64,000 bases of DNA from Gavia stellata (GCF_030936135.1 NC_082602.1:27593965-27657964), one strand, 5' to 3'. Shown: positions 21,201 to 29,339, counted from the first letter of the stretch. Made by a program: numbers and translations. The notes: generated by a model from the sequence alone, not told the origin.

Positions 21201-23676
21201 ATTGTGATTTGCAAATCGTGAAAGAAGGGAAATTTGGTTTCCGAATGACTTCTTAACAACAGTGGGAATGGCATTTTTTGTTGTTCTCCTAAAATCAAGT
21301 TTTCCCTGTGGAAAATGGGAATTTTGCCATTTACTCACCCATCCTCACACCCAAATTTAGGGAAGGAATACCTTTGCTTTGAGTATTTGCCAATTCTACT
21401 TTCATAAACCCTGTTTTCCTTACCTCTGGCTCATCCTACTTCCCTGCCCTGAATCTCTCCTCAGACCATTTATGCTGCCTTTTCTCTGTTTCCTCACTGT
21501 GCAATGTCTTCATTCCTTACTTGAAGTCACATAGCTGCTGCCATGGGTGTAAGACCTCTTTTCCACTCCGCTCCCTCCAGTGTGGGATGATGTTTTGAGT
21601 CCACTGCTGCTCCCTCCTTCTGGAATAGATGAGCAAAAATGAGACATTCTCTCAGGGTAAAAGATGAGAAGAGCAAAGGCACTGCAAGACAAGGCAGGAG
21701 TTACCCAAAGCTGTCCTCACACTCAATTAAAAGTATAGCTTCATGTCTGGCGAGATATCAGAACTCCAGAGAAGTGTCTTGGCAGAGCAGATAAGCATTC
21801 GCACTGCAGACCCAGCAGGTCTGTAGTCAAATTTTGCTCCACACATGGACTGAAGTCTTATGAAGAGTGGCTGAGGGAACTGGGGTTGTTCAGTCTTGAG
21901 AAGAGGAGGCTGAGGGGAGACCTTATCACTCTCTACAATTACCTGAAAGGGGGTTGCAGAGAGGTGGGTGTTGGTCTCTTCTCCCAAGTGACTAGTGACA
22001 GGACAAGAGGAAATGGCCTCAAGTTGCACCAGGGGAGGTTTATGCTGGATATTAGGAAAAAATTATTTACGGAGAGAGTGGTGAAGCATTGGAACAGGCT
22101 GCTCAGGGAGGTGGTGGAGTCACCCTCACCAGAGGCGTTCAAGAAATGTGTGGACGTGGCATTGTGGGACATGGTTTAGTGGGCATGGTGGTGTTGGGTT
22201 GATGGTTGGACTTGATGATCTTACAAGTCTTTTCCAACCTTAATGATTCTGAGATTCTGTGATTCTGTGAAGGATACTTCTGTTAACCCTCATCATAAAT
22301 GAGATGATAGTGCAATTCCTTTCCAACCCAGCTGCAGCAAGCTAATCAAGAATATGGTGCTATAAAGAGCATGGGAGATTCTTCCCTACTTGTTGCACAA
22401 AGGTAGAAATCACCTGTGACATCTGATATTACCCAAAAAGATTCATTCACTGTTGTCAACTGGGTAAGGTGATGGGAATACACTGCAGCCCCAGCAGTGG
22501 AGGCTGCAGACCCATCACTTTTGACTCTTGTCCCCAAGAGACAGTCACCACTGGAGACCCTATATCTGGGCTTCAACCCTTGGAGAGTCTGGTCTACCAG
22601 TCTTAGTGGACTGTGTGGCTTTGTTTCTTACAATACCCAGACAGCTCCCCACATACTGCTCCTTTGCTCCACTAACAAGTATTTTGGGATAGGCATTTGT
22701 GAAAACAACTTCTCTTTCTGCACCCAGACCTGCTGCACCCAGGGATTTATGGAAATAATGCAGTCAAATAGCATGGAGGGGCACAGAACACTGAGCAGAA
22801 GTAATGTAATGACTGAAAATTACTTACTGGGTGGTAAGGACGTCAGTCTTGTGGTTACAGTCTCTGTAATAACTGAGGAAATAAAAGGGTGCAGAAGCAA
22901 TGGGATGTTAATATAGCCAAACAAGATCAATGTTCTACTTCATTTCCATGGAAAAGCGTGACTCATTCAAAGAAGATTGACTCATTTAAAGAAAAGTCCC
23001 TTAAGATCACACTGTGTGGGAGCTGCAGTCTCATTAGCACACAATGCTGTGTGTTTGTTTGCAGGCCTTTCTAACTCTACAGTAACTAAGAATGTCACTG
23101 CCATGAAAGACTTTTTTCTTTACAAAATCCCTGTAAAACATGGAAGTATTATTACTTCTGGGCACTTCTGAACCACAGCCATTGCTGTAACAGCAAAGCC
23201 CATGGTCAGACCCCCCTACTAGCTTCCTACTAGGTAATTCCCATAATGCCAGCAGGAAACTTATCCTCTGTTTTACACACAGCCAAAAAAGATATCTAAA
23301 GAACATTTTCTAGGCCACACAGGGCATTGATATCAGAATTAGGAGGAAAATCCAAATGTCTGCACTGCTGGCTAGAAATGTTACCACAGGGCAATCATCT
23401 CTGGTTAAACAATCAGGTCATGCTACATGTCTCTAAATGTCTGATATTGCCCCATTCTATTACTTATTCTGACTTCAACAGAGAGATCAAGGACAGATGC
23501 AGAATTTAGTACTGGATCTCTGGTCAGCATTCAATCCCTTACAAAACTGGGCATCTGCTTCTTGGATTTTTGGTGTGTGACCTAATCTGGTGACATAAAA
23601 ATAAAAAAATGTTTTCCTTACGTCTTTCAGTAACTTCTGATCCATCTTGCCTCGTTTTCTTTGTTACAGAATCCAT
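124..23676 (-). CDS. COL17A1: COL17A1, collagen alpha-1(XVII) chain (BP180), 5' two thirds; 34 coding exons, 3' end outside window
   Basis: Type II transmembrane collagen of hemidesmosomes, which ties basal keratinocytes to the basement membrane. The joined exons give about 821 residues. Residues 1-448 are a Ser/Thr/Gly-rich cytoplasmic head with conserved stretches such as [35 protein letters not shown] and [12 protein letters not shown] Cys-rich patch (CPCGSCC, 438-444) precedes one membrane span (449-470). The NC16A linker is 471-546, and Gly-X-Y repeats run from 547 to about 790 (Col15), followed by a short break and the next collagenous block. Every exon listed is a multiple of three with phase 1 at both ends (the first coding exon ends in phase 1), and every intron shows GT-AG. 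The head, span and linker follow the order of human COL17A1 as I remember it. The start is the ATG at 23676-23674, beginning [12 protein letters not shown]. Coding for roughly the last 600 residues expected for the family lies left of the window. Identity is secure; exact borders are hand-called. Confidence 0.97.
218..257. repeat. TA/CATA microsatellite in COL17A1 intron 34
   Basis: Imperfect run of ACATATAC and ATATAT units. On the coding strand it is a TATG-rich tract ending about 13 bases before the exon 35 acceptor, where a pyrimidine tract would be expected. Confidence 0.85.
441..476 (-). CDS. COL17A1: COL17A1 exon 34 (end of Col15)
   Basis: 36 nt with acceptor TTTCATAG. It encodes [12 protein letters not shown], matching the family sequence at the end of Col15. 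I chose the donor CTG|GTATGT because it keeps phase 1 and rebuilds the conserved K-V/I-V-x-x-E-G-S-S junction. A stronger-looking GTAAGT lies 10 nt upstream inside the exon (445-450). Confidence 0.88.
1014..1049 (-). CDS. COL17A1: COL17A1 exon 33 (Col15)
   Basis: 36 nt with acceptor GTATCAG and donor AGAG|GTGAGT. It encodes [12 protein letters not shown]. Confidence 0.92.
1691..1717 (-). CDS. COL17A1: COL17A1 exon 32 (Col15)
   Basis: 27 nt with acceptor CTTCCAG and donor CCAG|GTAGGT. It encodes GLTGPQGPP. Confidence 0.91.
2084..2155 (-). CDS. COL17A1: COL17A1 exon 31 (Col15)
   Basis: 72 nt with acceptor ATCCCTAG and donor CCAG|GTAAAA. It encodes eight triplets beginning [20 protein letters not shown]. 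Confidence 0.93.
2538..2573 (-). CDS. COL17A1: COL17A1 exon 30 (Col15)
   Basis: 36 nt with acceptor TTTGGACAG and donor AAAG|GTAAGG. It encodes [12 protein letters not shown]. Confidence 0.92.
2904..2966 (-). CDS. COL17A1: COL17A1 exon 29 (Col15)
   Basis: 63 nt with acceptor TTGCTGCAG and donor ATAG|GTGGGT. It encodes [20 protein letters not shown] then I. Confidence 0.92.
   Translation of the reverse strand: MNKAQEECLVLQESQGLKDL
3383..3418 (-). CDS. COL17A1: COL17A1 exon 28 (Col15)
   Basis: 36 nt with acceptor TACAACAG and donor ACAG|GTCAGT. It encodes [12 protein letters not shown]. Confidence 0.91.
3618..3653 (-). CDS. COL17A1: COL17A1 exon 27 (Col15)
   Basis: 36 nt with acceptor CTTTCAG and donor AAAG|GTAAGT. 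It encodes [12 protein letters not shown]. Confidence 0.92.
4031..4936 (+). mobile_element. CR1 LINE, 5'-truncated, in COL17A1 intron 26 (antisense to the gene)
   Basis: Avian CR1 non-LTR retrotransposon carrying the C-terminal end of ORF2 and the short 3'UTR. The frame 4071-4769 is open for 232 codons, with the thumb and C-terminal motifs of the reverse transcriptase ORF ([51 protein letters not shown]). It ends in three ATTCTGTG-type repeats. The 5' end, endonuclease and most of the RT are missing, so it cannot move by itself. A 25-base T-run (4840-4864) interrupts the 3'UTR. The intact frame and close likeness to two other copies in this window suggest a young subfamily. The 5' border is approximate. 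Confidence 0.95.
4840..4864. repeat. poly-T run of 25 inside the CR1 3'UTR
   Basis: Uninterrupted T-run between GGGTTTTGTG and CCCCAGGTTGG. The other CR1 copies in the window lack it at this position. Confidence 0.9.
4949..5002 (-). CDS. COL17A1: COL17A1 exon 26 (Col15)
   Basis: 54 nt with acceptor TTCTGCAG and donor AAAG|GTAAGC. It encodes [21 protein letters not shown]1 retrotransposon ends 11 bases inside the intron that follows this exon. Confidence 0.93.
5144..5179 (-). CDS. COL17A1: COL17A1 exon 25 (Col15)
   Basis: 36 nt with acceptor ATTCACAG and donor CCAG|GTGAGT. It encodes [12 protein letters not shown]. Confidence 0.92.
5836..5898 (-). CDS. COL17A1: COL17A1 exon 24 (Col15)
   Basis: 63 nt with acceptor TTCTGCAG and donor AAAG|GTAAAT. 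It encodes [20 protein letters not shown] then K, seven triplets. Confidence 0.93.
6397..6501 (-). CDS. COL17A1: COL17A1 exon 23 (Col15, contains a one-residue helix imperfection)
   Basis: 105 nt with acceptor TCCTATAG and donor AGAG|GTAGGA. Residues 595-629. Gly-X-Y triplets are broken once, at GPPGFGEKG (Gly622-Phe-Gly624), where one position is missing. I recall a Gly-Ser-Gly break at the same place in human collagen XVII. Confidence 0.94.
6677..6739 (-). CDS. COL17A1: COL17A1 exon 22 (Col15)
   Basis: 63 nt with acceptor TTTCCAG and donor ATGG|GTAAGC. It encodes [20 protein letters not shown] then M, seven triplets (residues 574-594). Confidence 0.93.
7233..7259 (-). CDS. COL17A1: COL17A1 exon 21 (Col15)
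   Basis: 27 nt with acceptor CCCTACAG and donor CCAG|GTGGGC. It encodes GERGLPGVP, three triplets. Confidence 0.9.
7728..7754 (-). CDS. COL17A1: COL17A1 exon 20 (Col15)
   Basis: 27 nt with acceptor TTTCTCAG and donor AGAG|GTGAGT. It encodes GDMGIQGPR, three clean Gly-X-Y triplets in register with the exons on either side. Confidence 0.9.
7890..8012. repeat. degenerate minisatellite in COL17A1 intron 19
   Basis: Three to four diverged units of roughly 35 bases built on AGTGCAGGATCAGACC, CAAACAGGATCTGGCC, GTGCAAGATTGGGCC and TGCATGGGATCAGGCC. The shared core is CAGGATCRGGCC. Confidence 0.6.
8172..8210 (-). CDS. COL17A1: COL17A1 exon 19 (start of Col15 helix)
   Basis: 39 nt with acceptor TTTTACAG and donor AAAG|GTACAG. 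It encodes [13 protein letters not shown]. The regular triplet register starts at the second glycine (residue 547). Confidence 0.92.
8844..9059 (-). CDS. COL17A1: COL17A1 exon 18 (NC16A domain)
   Basis: 216 nt with acceptor CTTTCCAG and donor CGAG|GTGAGT. It encodes residues 471-542. The start ([17 protein letters not shown]) keeps the family's membrane-proximal coiled-coil heptads, and [16 protein letters not shown] near the end resembles the mammalian EELWMFVRKKL stretch. The middle (about 488-520) is poorly conserved. In mammals this linker nucleates trimerisation, is the main ectodomain shedding region and is the main bullous pemphigoid autoantigen region. Confidence 0.96.
9516..9665 (-). 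CDS. COL17A1: COL17A1 exon 17 (transmembrane exon)
   Basis: 150 nt with acceptor CTCTTCCAG and donor CTGG|GTAAGA. Residues 421-470. A short Gly-containing stretch ([14 protein letters not shown]) leads to the Cys-rich [13 protein letters not shown] (436-448), then one hydrophobic span [20 protein letters not shown] (449-468) ending AL. The N-terminus is cytoplasmic (type II topology) and the span acts as signal anchor. The Gly-rich run before the span is much shorter than I recall for mammals. Confidence 0.97.
9826..9897. repeat. two-copy direct repeat, period about 40, in COL17A1 intron 16
   Basis: TCCCTGTGGAAGCTGGGAA occurs twice, each time followed by a TTCCAACAGGGG or TTCCCAACAGGGG block. 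The unit also contains an inverted pair (CCCTGT with ACAGGG). Confidence 0.75.
10303..10347 (-). CDS. COL17A1: COL17A1 exon 16
   Basis: 45 nt with acceptor TTAAAACAG and donor GCAG|GTAAGT. It encodes [14 protein letters not shown] (residues 406-420), just before the juxtamembrane exon. Confidence 0.9.
10487..10564 (-). CDS. COL17A1: COL17A1 exon 15
   Basis: 78 nt with acceptor CTTTGTAG and donor AATG|GTGAGA. It encodes [20 protein letters not shown] and KSDAN (residues 380-405). Confidence 0.93.
10950..11114 (-). CDS. COL17A1: COL17A1 exon 14
   Basis: 165 nt with acceptor ATATTCCAG and donor GGAG|GTAAAT. It encodes residues 325-379, including [40 protein letters not shown]. The best conserved block of the cytoplasmic head. 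Confidence 0.96.
12437..12508 (-). CDS. COL17A1: COL17A1 exon 13 (third repeat unit)
   Basis: 72 nt with acceptor CATTGCAG and donor GCAG|GTGAGT. It encodes a unit starting [11 protein letters not shown] (residues 301-324), the most diverged of the three. Confidence 0.93.
12875..12946 (-). CDS. COL17A1: COL17A1 exon 12 (second repeat unit)
   Basis: 72 nt with acceptor TCTTTGCAG and donor GCAG|GTCAGC. It encodes a unit starting [11 protein letters not shown] (residues 277-300), about half identical to the start of exon 11's unit. Confidence 0.94.
13976..14047 (-). CDS. COL17A1: COL17A1 exon 11 (first of three related 24-residue repeats)
   Basis: 72 nt with acceptor TTTTTGCAG and donor ACAG|GTCAGG. 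It encodes a 24-residue unit starting [11 protein letters not shown] (residues 253-276), related to the units of exons 12 and 13. Confidence 0.94.
14781..14924 (-). CDS. COL17A1: COL17A1 exon 10
   Basis: 144 nt with acceptor TTTTTTACAG and donor TCAG|GTATGC. It encodes residues 205-252: [40 protein letters not shown]. Strong resemblance to mammalian COL17A1. Confidence 0.95.
15918..16061 (-). CDS. COL17A1: COL17A1 exon 9
   Basis: 144 nt with acceptor CCTGCCAG and donor TCAG|GTACTT. It encodes residues 157-204: [38 protein letters not shown]. Highly conserved cytoplasmic segment. Confidence 0.95.
16448..16495 (-). CDS. COL17A1: COL17A1 exon 8
   Basis: 48 nt with acceptor CTTCCCAG and donor AGAT|GTAAGT. 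It encodes [15 protein letters not shown] (residues 141-156). The split codon T|GG restores the tryptophan before [10 protein letters not shown]. Confidence 0.92.
18033..18068 (-). CDS. COL17A1: COL17A1 exon 7
   Basis: 36 nt with acceptor TTCACAG and donor CGAG|GTGAGT. It encodes [11 protein letters not shown] (residues 129-140). It is too short to stand out as an ORF and was found by frame continuity with exons 6 and 8. Confidence 0.9.
19004..19051 (-). CDS. COL17A1: COL17A1 exon 6
   Basis: 48 nt with acceptor CTTTTCAG and donor TTTG|GTATGT. It encodes [15 protein letters not shown] (residues 113-128), matching the SSPEYPRKEF block of the family. Confidence 0.92.
19414..19551 (-). CDS. COL17A1: COL17A1 exon 5
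   Basis: 138 nt with acceptor ACCTATAG and donor GAAG|GTATCG. It encodes residues 67-112: a serine run, then [20 protein letters not shown] and HATYE. This is a conserved part of the cytoplasmic head. Confidence 0.93.
21521..21619 (-). CDS. COL17A1: COL17A1 exon 4
   Basis: 99 nt with acceptor ATTCCAG and donor TCAA|GTAAGG. It encodes a Ser/Gly-rich cytoplasmic stretch containing [17 protein letters not shown] (residues 34-66), joining in frame to the exons on either side. Confidence 0.92.
21846..22270 (+). mobile_element. CR1 LINE fragment in COL17A1 intron 3 (antisense to the gene)
   Basis: It carries the last part of CR1 ORF2 (open frame 21886-22179, [20 protein letters not shown] through [14 protein letters not shown]) and the 3'UTR with GGTTGGACTTGATGATCTTA. 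It ends in ATTCTGTG repeats. Same subfamily as the copy at 4031-4936 but truncated further. Confidence 0.95.
22828..22872 (-). CDS. COL17A1: COL17A1 exon 3
   Basis: 45 nt with acceptor TTTCCTCAG and donor CCCA|GTAAGT. It encodes [14 protein letters not shown] (about residues 19-33), a conserved head motif. Phase 1 at both ends. Confidence 0.93.
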
Positions 23677-23687
23677 ACCATTGCCAC
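23622..23687 (-). CDS. COL17A1: COL17A1 exon 2 (start codon exon; 11 nt 5'UTR, CDS from 23676)
   Basis: The acceptor TTTCCCTGCAG precedes GTGGCAATGGTATGG, and the donor is GAC|GTAAGG. It encodes [18 protein letters not shown] (residues 1-18) plus one base. The second ATG opens the collagen frame. An ATG five bases upstream is out of frame and makes a 5-codon uORF (see findings). Confidence 0.92.
23664..23681 (-). promoter_or_regulatory. overlapping upstream ORF at the COL17A1 start
   Basis: On the coding strand GGCAATGG begins a 5-codon ORF (MVWIL, stop TAA at 23666-23664) in a different frame. Its ATG (23681-23679) is five bases before the collagen ATG, and both have a purine at -3 and G at +4. 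The ORF is directly visible; regulation is inferred. Confidence 0.6.
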
Positions 23688-26600
23688 CTGCAGGGAAAGC
23701 AGAGAGACTGCACTCAGAGGTCTGTAAATAGTAGGAGATGACAACAGCTCCCCACAAGTCCCACCAGTTTTCTCCCTTCAGCTGGGGACTAGACTGCCTG
23801 GAAGACATCTGTGTCAGGGAGTTTACAGTGCCTTTCCAGAGTCATGTGAGTATTACTAATAGACCAGCACCACTTGCTTACAAAACTGGATGCTGCACAA
23901 TGCAGCAGAGCTGAAACACAGGAGCGGTTGTAAAGCCAACAGGTGAAATAGGGGCAATTGAAGCAAATCCAGTCAGTTTAGACCTGGATTTATATCCAGA
24001 CTTTCTGGCACTACACTATGGTCTACAGCTGTGCCCCTATAAAGGTTTGATCAAAACCACAGGATCCAAATGTCACTCTCACACATCTGTTCTGGGCAGG
24101 ACTCAATAGTACAGGACTAGAAATGCAGGCAGGTGCAGGAGTAGGCTACCTGCACCATGCCAGTACTGCTAGAAAAACCTAAGCAGAGATACTGTTGCAC
24201 TGTTGACAGTAATACCATGCATTCTCAGGGTACATTGATGCTAAAGCCACAGCACTGACTTAGTGAAGCAGAAAAACACTGGAGGTACCTTTAAACTAGC
24301 TATTTTCAGCAGCAAGGAACTTAAGGTAGAAAGTACTTTATCTTGCTTTACAGGCAGAGTAGAGACAGTTTGGAGGTCCTGTCTGCAGCTTTGGAATCTG
24401 ATCTAATTTAATGCCAGCTCAGGTCAATCTACACAGTATTGGAATCACTGCTGTGAATGATGTTTATACTCTTCTTCATGACTTGGATCCTTCTCTAGTC
24501 AAAACTACAATCTCTTGCAGAGGTATGACTGTCTGCCAAGGCAGGAATACCACAAAGAAAGGTTGTGATTGTGGAAAAGAAACATCAGCTAGAAGAGAAA
24601 ACGCTTCTCTCAGAAGGAAATACACAGTTGCTTACTCCTAGTCTCTCTAAGATAACGTTTCATCTTGTGCAGCCGCAAACAATGAGAAGGAAGAGATTTT
24701 AATTTACGCACAAGGTGATAATAGGCCAAAACTCTCCACTGCATTTGAAGACTCCTCCTTAAAACTGAAGGTCCAGCTGTGCTAAAAACTACACACTTAA
24801 CAGGCTGAGTCTAGAAAAAATCTTTTGATCCTTCTGATTCTACTTACCCTTCTGCAGTGCCTACCAAGTAGCCCCCTTGATGTTATGTTTGTACTAACCA
24901 TGCATAAATAATAACACAAGGCAGGATTCTGAAGGAATATCTGAAGTTCAGATTCAGTTCTGTCTTTGAGCAGCTCCTACTATTCCCAGAGCTGGACAGG
25001 AACAATTTGAGTGTAGAAGGCACACTATCAGTCAAGCCACTTTATCCTCCTGTCACAGACTCAGCTAAACTTTGTAGAGAACACCCACAGCACCCACAGC
25101 CCTCACTCTCTGCACCTCAGACCCTGAGCTTGGCTAAACAGCCCTGTAAATGGGGCTCCTGAGGCCACGTCTAAATCCTTACACAGCCTTGGTGGCAGGA
25201 TACTGCCCAAGCCTTACAGTGCCTGCTAACACTGGGGGTTTCCAAGGGATTATCCAGGGCATTGATTTCAAGGAATATGCAAGACCAGAGCTATATGTGT
25301 TAGGAGACTTCCTCCTCCAGCAGGATGATAGTCCCCTGCAGTGGAAGGGTTCCTGGTCATTCACTCCAAGGAAAGACAGTATCTCTGCTACTCTTCCTTA
25401 TTGCATCAACAGTGGAAGCATCTTTCAAGCTCCTAAAAACAGATGCTGGAAGCTGTTGTCTAGATGTCAGCACTGTTGGCTTTGCCAGTGTTTTTGGCAG
25501 CTTTGTATTTGGAAACTGCTTTCCTACTGCTTTGTAGCCCCAGAACTCCACTTCCTTTCTGCTATTAGGAAGCAGTGCTGGGTATGGACGCTGGAAGAGG
25601 CCAGCACCACCATGGAGTAAATGCATCTTCTGCATCTTTGCCTTCCCTTGAGAAAAGGGAATATCTTGCTCTGACACCAATCCGAAAAAAAATAACAAGA
25701 GGTTAAACCACATCTTTGGAGCCAATTATGCCACAGCCCAGCCCCAGCACACGGTGCATTTTGATCTATGTTGCATGTGTGTTTGCCACATGAATGCAAA
25801 AGCCAGCCCAGACTCCAGCAGGCTGACTGAGCTGGATTTCCATTATCTGCCAGGACTGACTCATTTCACCAGCTCCTATCTGGATTCACAAAGACATAGC
25901 TGTGGGCTATGTCTGTGGCAAAGCAATAGCGCTGTTGAATCAGAGAAGCCACCTGCAATCATCTCTGAGCAACAAGCAGGAACTTGTGAAGTGGCATCAC
26001 TCTCAAACAGTGCAGGCAGCATAAGACAGGGCAACCCTATGGCCACTTTAACATAAGCTCAGGGGTTGTAGTGCACTTGTGGCACCCACAAAAACAGGGA
26101 ACTTGCAGACCTTAATGACACTAGGAACCAGGAGAGGTCTAGCACTGCCACACTTACGCACACTGCTTCCCCTCTGCACAGCACTGAAAAGCAGGATAGT
26201 AATAGCTGCCCAGCTTTGCAAGGCATGCTTAGATCTGTGCTTTCCACATAAGCCCGACACTGCAGGGTATCTCCTGCACCCCCTCTCCCACCTGACTGCA
26301 GTGCAGCACACTGGCAAAGATGCTAAGCCAGTCTGAGATGGGACATTCAAACCCCTCTTACTATTTCAGAAGTTACATAGTGTGTGTAATGGTAATAAAG
26401 TTTATTACAGACATTTTTCAAATGGGAGGGGAATAGCCATAAAGACATATTTTAATGGAAAAATGAAAGCAGGTATGTTTCAGATTCTTTTATTCCTCCA
26501 CGATGTCCTTCCAGTTTTCATGTCAGAATACTGTTACACTCTCACAGCACATCCTTTCAGCTCTCTCCTCCTTCCATTAATAAGGCTCCTGCTATGAGAC

Positions 26601-28920
26601 ACACCATTAGGAGAAAGAGGCATCAGCAGCTGCTGAGATTAATAATATTTAATGTCAGTGGAACCCTTTGATCATGAATACTCTGAGACGCAGTAGATGC
26701 CTCCAAACCATGTCACTGACTATGTCAAAAGCAAATGCCATGGCTCCCATCATATCAAATGACTCTTAGGGTGCCCCTTCCTCTTAATGAAGAAGACTTT
26801 CAGGTGCCACTGTCCTGGAACTAATAGAACTGGTGAAAAAATGGCCCCTTGTCTCTCTTTTACCCCACAGTCTAGGAATCTGACCTTCTCATTCTGCTTT
26901 AAAAGCTGTTCCTTTCCAGTTATTCTACCAAAACCAACACAGTCAGAATTGAATCAACCAAATCATGCTTCCAAATCTGCTCATTTTGTAGGCTCACCGA
27001 AATAATGCTAATACCAGGGAAGCAGGTTAAATACCCAACCAAAGCTTGGATGTGCTGTAGGAACCAAATTCTTCTCTGCCCACAACCTATCCTAGCTTCT
27101 TTGACACTAATACATGCTCATTTCCCAGAACACAAGCAGGAACACTGCCCAGACTTCACTCCGCACTGCCAGGTGCCTTCTTTTCAAAAATGTGTCCTCA
27201 CAGTGCCTACTTAATTGTGCTACCCAAAGAGAAACAGGCCAAAGCAAGGCCATTCTGACCTGCAAAAGCTTCTCGCCTCTGGCACAGAAAGGAAGACAAA
27301 CAATCTCGGTTTATACAAAAATGGTTTGCAGAACAGGAAAGCGCTGCTGTCACCATTTCACAGACGAAGAAACCAGTCACAGAAGGACAAGTAACTTCCC
27401 CGAAGTCACTCTACAAGTCAATCCAAAGACAGGAAAAGACAGGTCTTCTAACTTATGCCACTATGTTCAAATTGCTAGACCTGCTGCAGAAAGGATTCAA
27501 ACTGATTCTCGAATCAGACTTTTCTGACTTACTGTGACAGAGCTTCAAAAACACCTTACAGTGCCTCCTAATCTTCTATGACAAAACTGTGACCCAAAGT
27601 CCATAATCAATGAGTCACTGCTGGTAAATAAACCCACCTGCCTGAGACAAAAAGCACAGCTTGTCCATGGCAACACAAACTTTTACTCAGAAGTAGTTCT
27701 AGGCACTCTCAGGACTAGAGATCAGTTCCTTAATATCACACCCTGCATCCACCATCTGAAGCTCCAATTTACAATCATTATTCCTCCAGAACATTTCAGA
27801 TCTGCTCAGTTTTAAAAACAGCCAACAGATGATCTGCATTTTACCATGCTGGTACCCTTACGGAACAGAGAACAATCAGCTAAACTTTATTCATACAGTA
27901 GTGTCACAAAATGCATTAAAGATGTACCCAGAGCTTGGCTTCACATTTCTTACCTCCCAGTAGGTATACTCCTTTCATTTGATGCCCATTTTAAAAGAGA
28001 TATATTCACTGACAAACACAAAACCAAAATGATCCAGCTCTTACACAATCTTATTTTTACACTGTATTCCCCACCGAAAAATTTAACACTTCCTCTACTT
28101 TGCCTGAGAATACAGCCTTGTTCTGCAAGGAATCTGGAAGACAGAAAATACAGGACACTTTTTCTTCTCTTTTTTTTTAGTAATGTAACTTACCTGGAGT
28201 GCTTTGGTTACTGAAGTGAAAATCTGTTTTTTCTCCTCAACCGTTTCCTTTCTACCAAATTTGCCACCTACACTTTATATCATGTCCTTCCAGAGGTGTG
28301 TGGAATCTGAGTGATCATCCAAAAATGTTCACCTCTTCTTTATTTAACCTGTTTTATTCTTGCCCTTCTTCTTCTTTTCTATTCCCGTGCTCTTAAACAA
28401 GTCCCAACAAAGGCGTGTCGTGGTTTCCTGCCTCACCCTACCCTTCCAATTATCTGACACTCACTGGAAAAAAAGATCTGCCTCCAGGAATCAAACTTTA
28501 TTGAAAGAAAAAATGCTCCTACCCATTTGCTCAGGTAGATTAACTATTTAGATCCCAGACAGACAAAGATGTGAAGGCTTACGTCAGGGAAAATGAACTG
28601 GTATGGCAATGCTTTCTGATACATGATCTGAGATCTGTTTTGGCATTTTCTTACAGAAAGTTACACAGCACCTGCTGAGGTCTCTGCAAAGCTGGCTGCA
28701 AGCTAAGCATATTCTGCTGCTTGCAACACATGGGGCTAAACTCCCACCTAGTGCAAACTGGCTGAAAACCACTCAAGTCAGTGGTCTGAACTCACTTGCC
28801 AACCCCATAGATATTTCATGCTCTATTCAGAAGGCAGCTACCAATAAATAAAAATACACCAAACTGAGTAAGGAACAAAATTTCTTCCATGTATACCACC
28901 TACAGACTTCTCACTGAATA
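23688..28920. other. COL17A1 upstream region or intron 1; no gene recognised
   Basis: Human COL17A1 has a non-coding first exon. A bird equivalent and the promoter probably lie in this stretch or further right, but no convincing exon, CpG cluster or TATA box could be picked. The longest frames (25150-25620, 156 codons; 26382-26597) resemble nothing known to me. Moderately GC-balanced unique sequence. Confidence 0.5.
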
Positions 28921-28924
28921 GGAA

Positions 28925-29330
28925 CTGGAGCAGAAGAGCAGCCACGGTGGGTCAAAGCAAAACTCCATCTAGCTCATGACCCTGTCTCCCACCATGGCCC
29001 ATATTAATGGCCCTGGTAAAACTATGTGAACAGGACAAGCATATGCAGATATTTTCCTAGTGTACACTGGAGACTTCCAAAGTCAAAGGCAGCAGCATTG
29101 CAATCATTTTTTGATGGATTTTTTCCATTAATTTGTCCAATTACTTTTTGAATCTGTACACTACAGTACGTACACTGTCCTACAGCAAAGATCTTCACAG
29201 CTTAACTATAACTTGTGTGAAGATTTTTCCTCCTACTGAACATGACAGTGTCATTCGGTGCCCTGTGCTTCATTGTAAGAATCAGAGTTCACCTCGGCTT
29301 CTCTCACCCTACACAGATTTTGACAGATTT
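28925..29330 (-). mobile_element. ancient CR1/L3-type LINE relic
   Basis: Read on the minus strand, it keeps the order of the old amniote CR1 3' end: a block like TTTCTTCACACAA..., then a 'ttcaaaaa' block, then GAGCTAGATGGA near 28965 and a degraded TGACCCACCGTGGCTGCTCT end. Heavily mutated with no usable ORF. The assignment is from remembered consensus patterns, so borders are approximate. Confidence 0.6.
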
Positions 29331-29339
29331 GTACCACTG

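Larger units (their letters stand above)
9060..23621 (-). other. COL17A1 introns 2-17 (between head, membrane and NC16A exons)
   Basis: The larger introns are 9060-9515, 9666-10302, 10565-10949, 11115-12436, 12509-12874, 12947-13975, 14048-14780, 14925-15917, 16062-16447, 16496-18032, 18069-19003, 19052-19413, 19552-21520, 21620-22827 and 22873-23621. Recognised contents are a two-copy repeat at 9826-9897 and a CR1 copy at about 21846-22270. Near 11441 there is a weak CR1-tail-like TAGAATCATAGAA. Nothing else is recognisable. Confidence 0.8.

Noticed and set aside
25150-25620. 156-codon plus-strand ORF upstream of COL17A1
   Set aside because: No recognisable motif, no splice context and competing frames on both strands; most likely chance.
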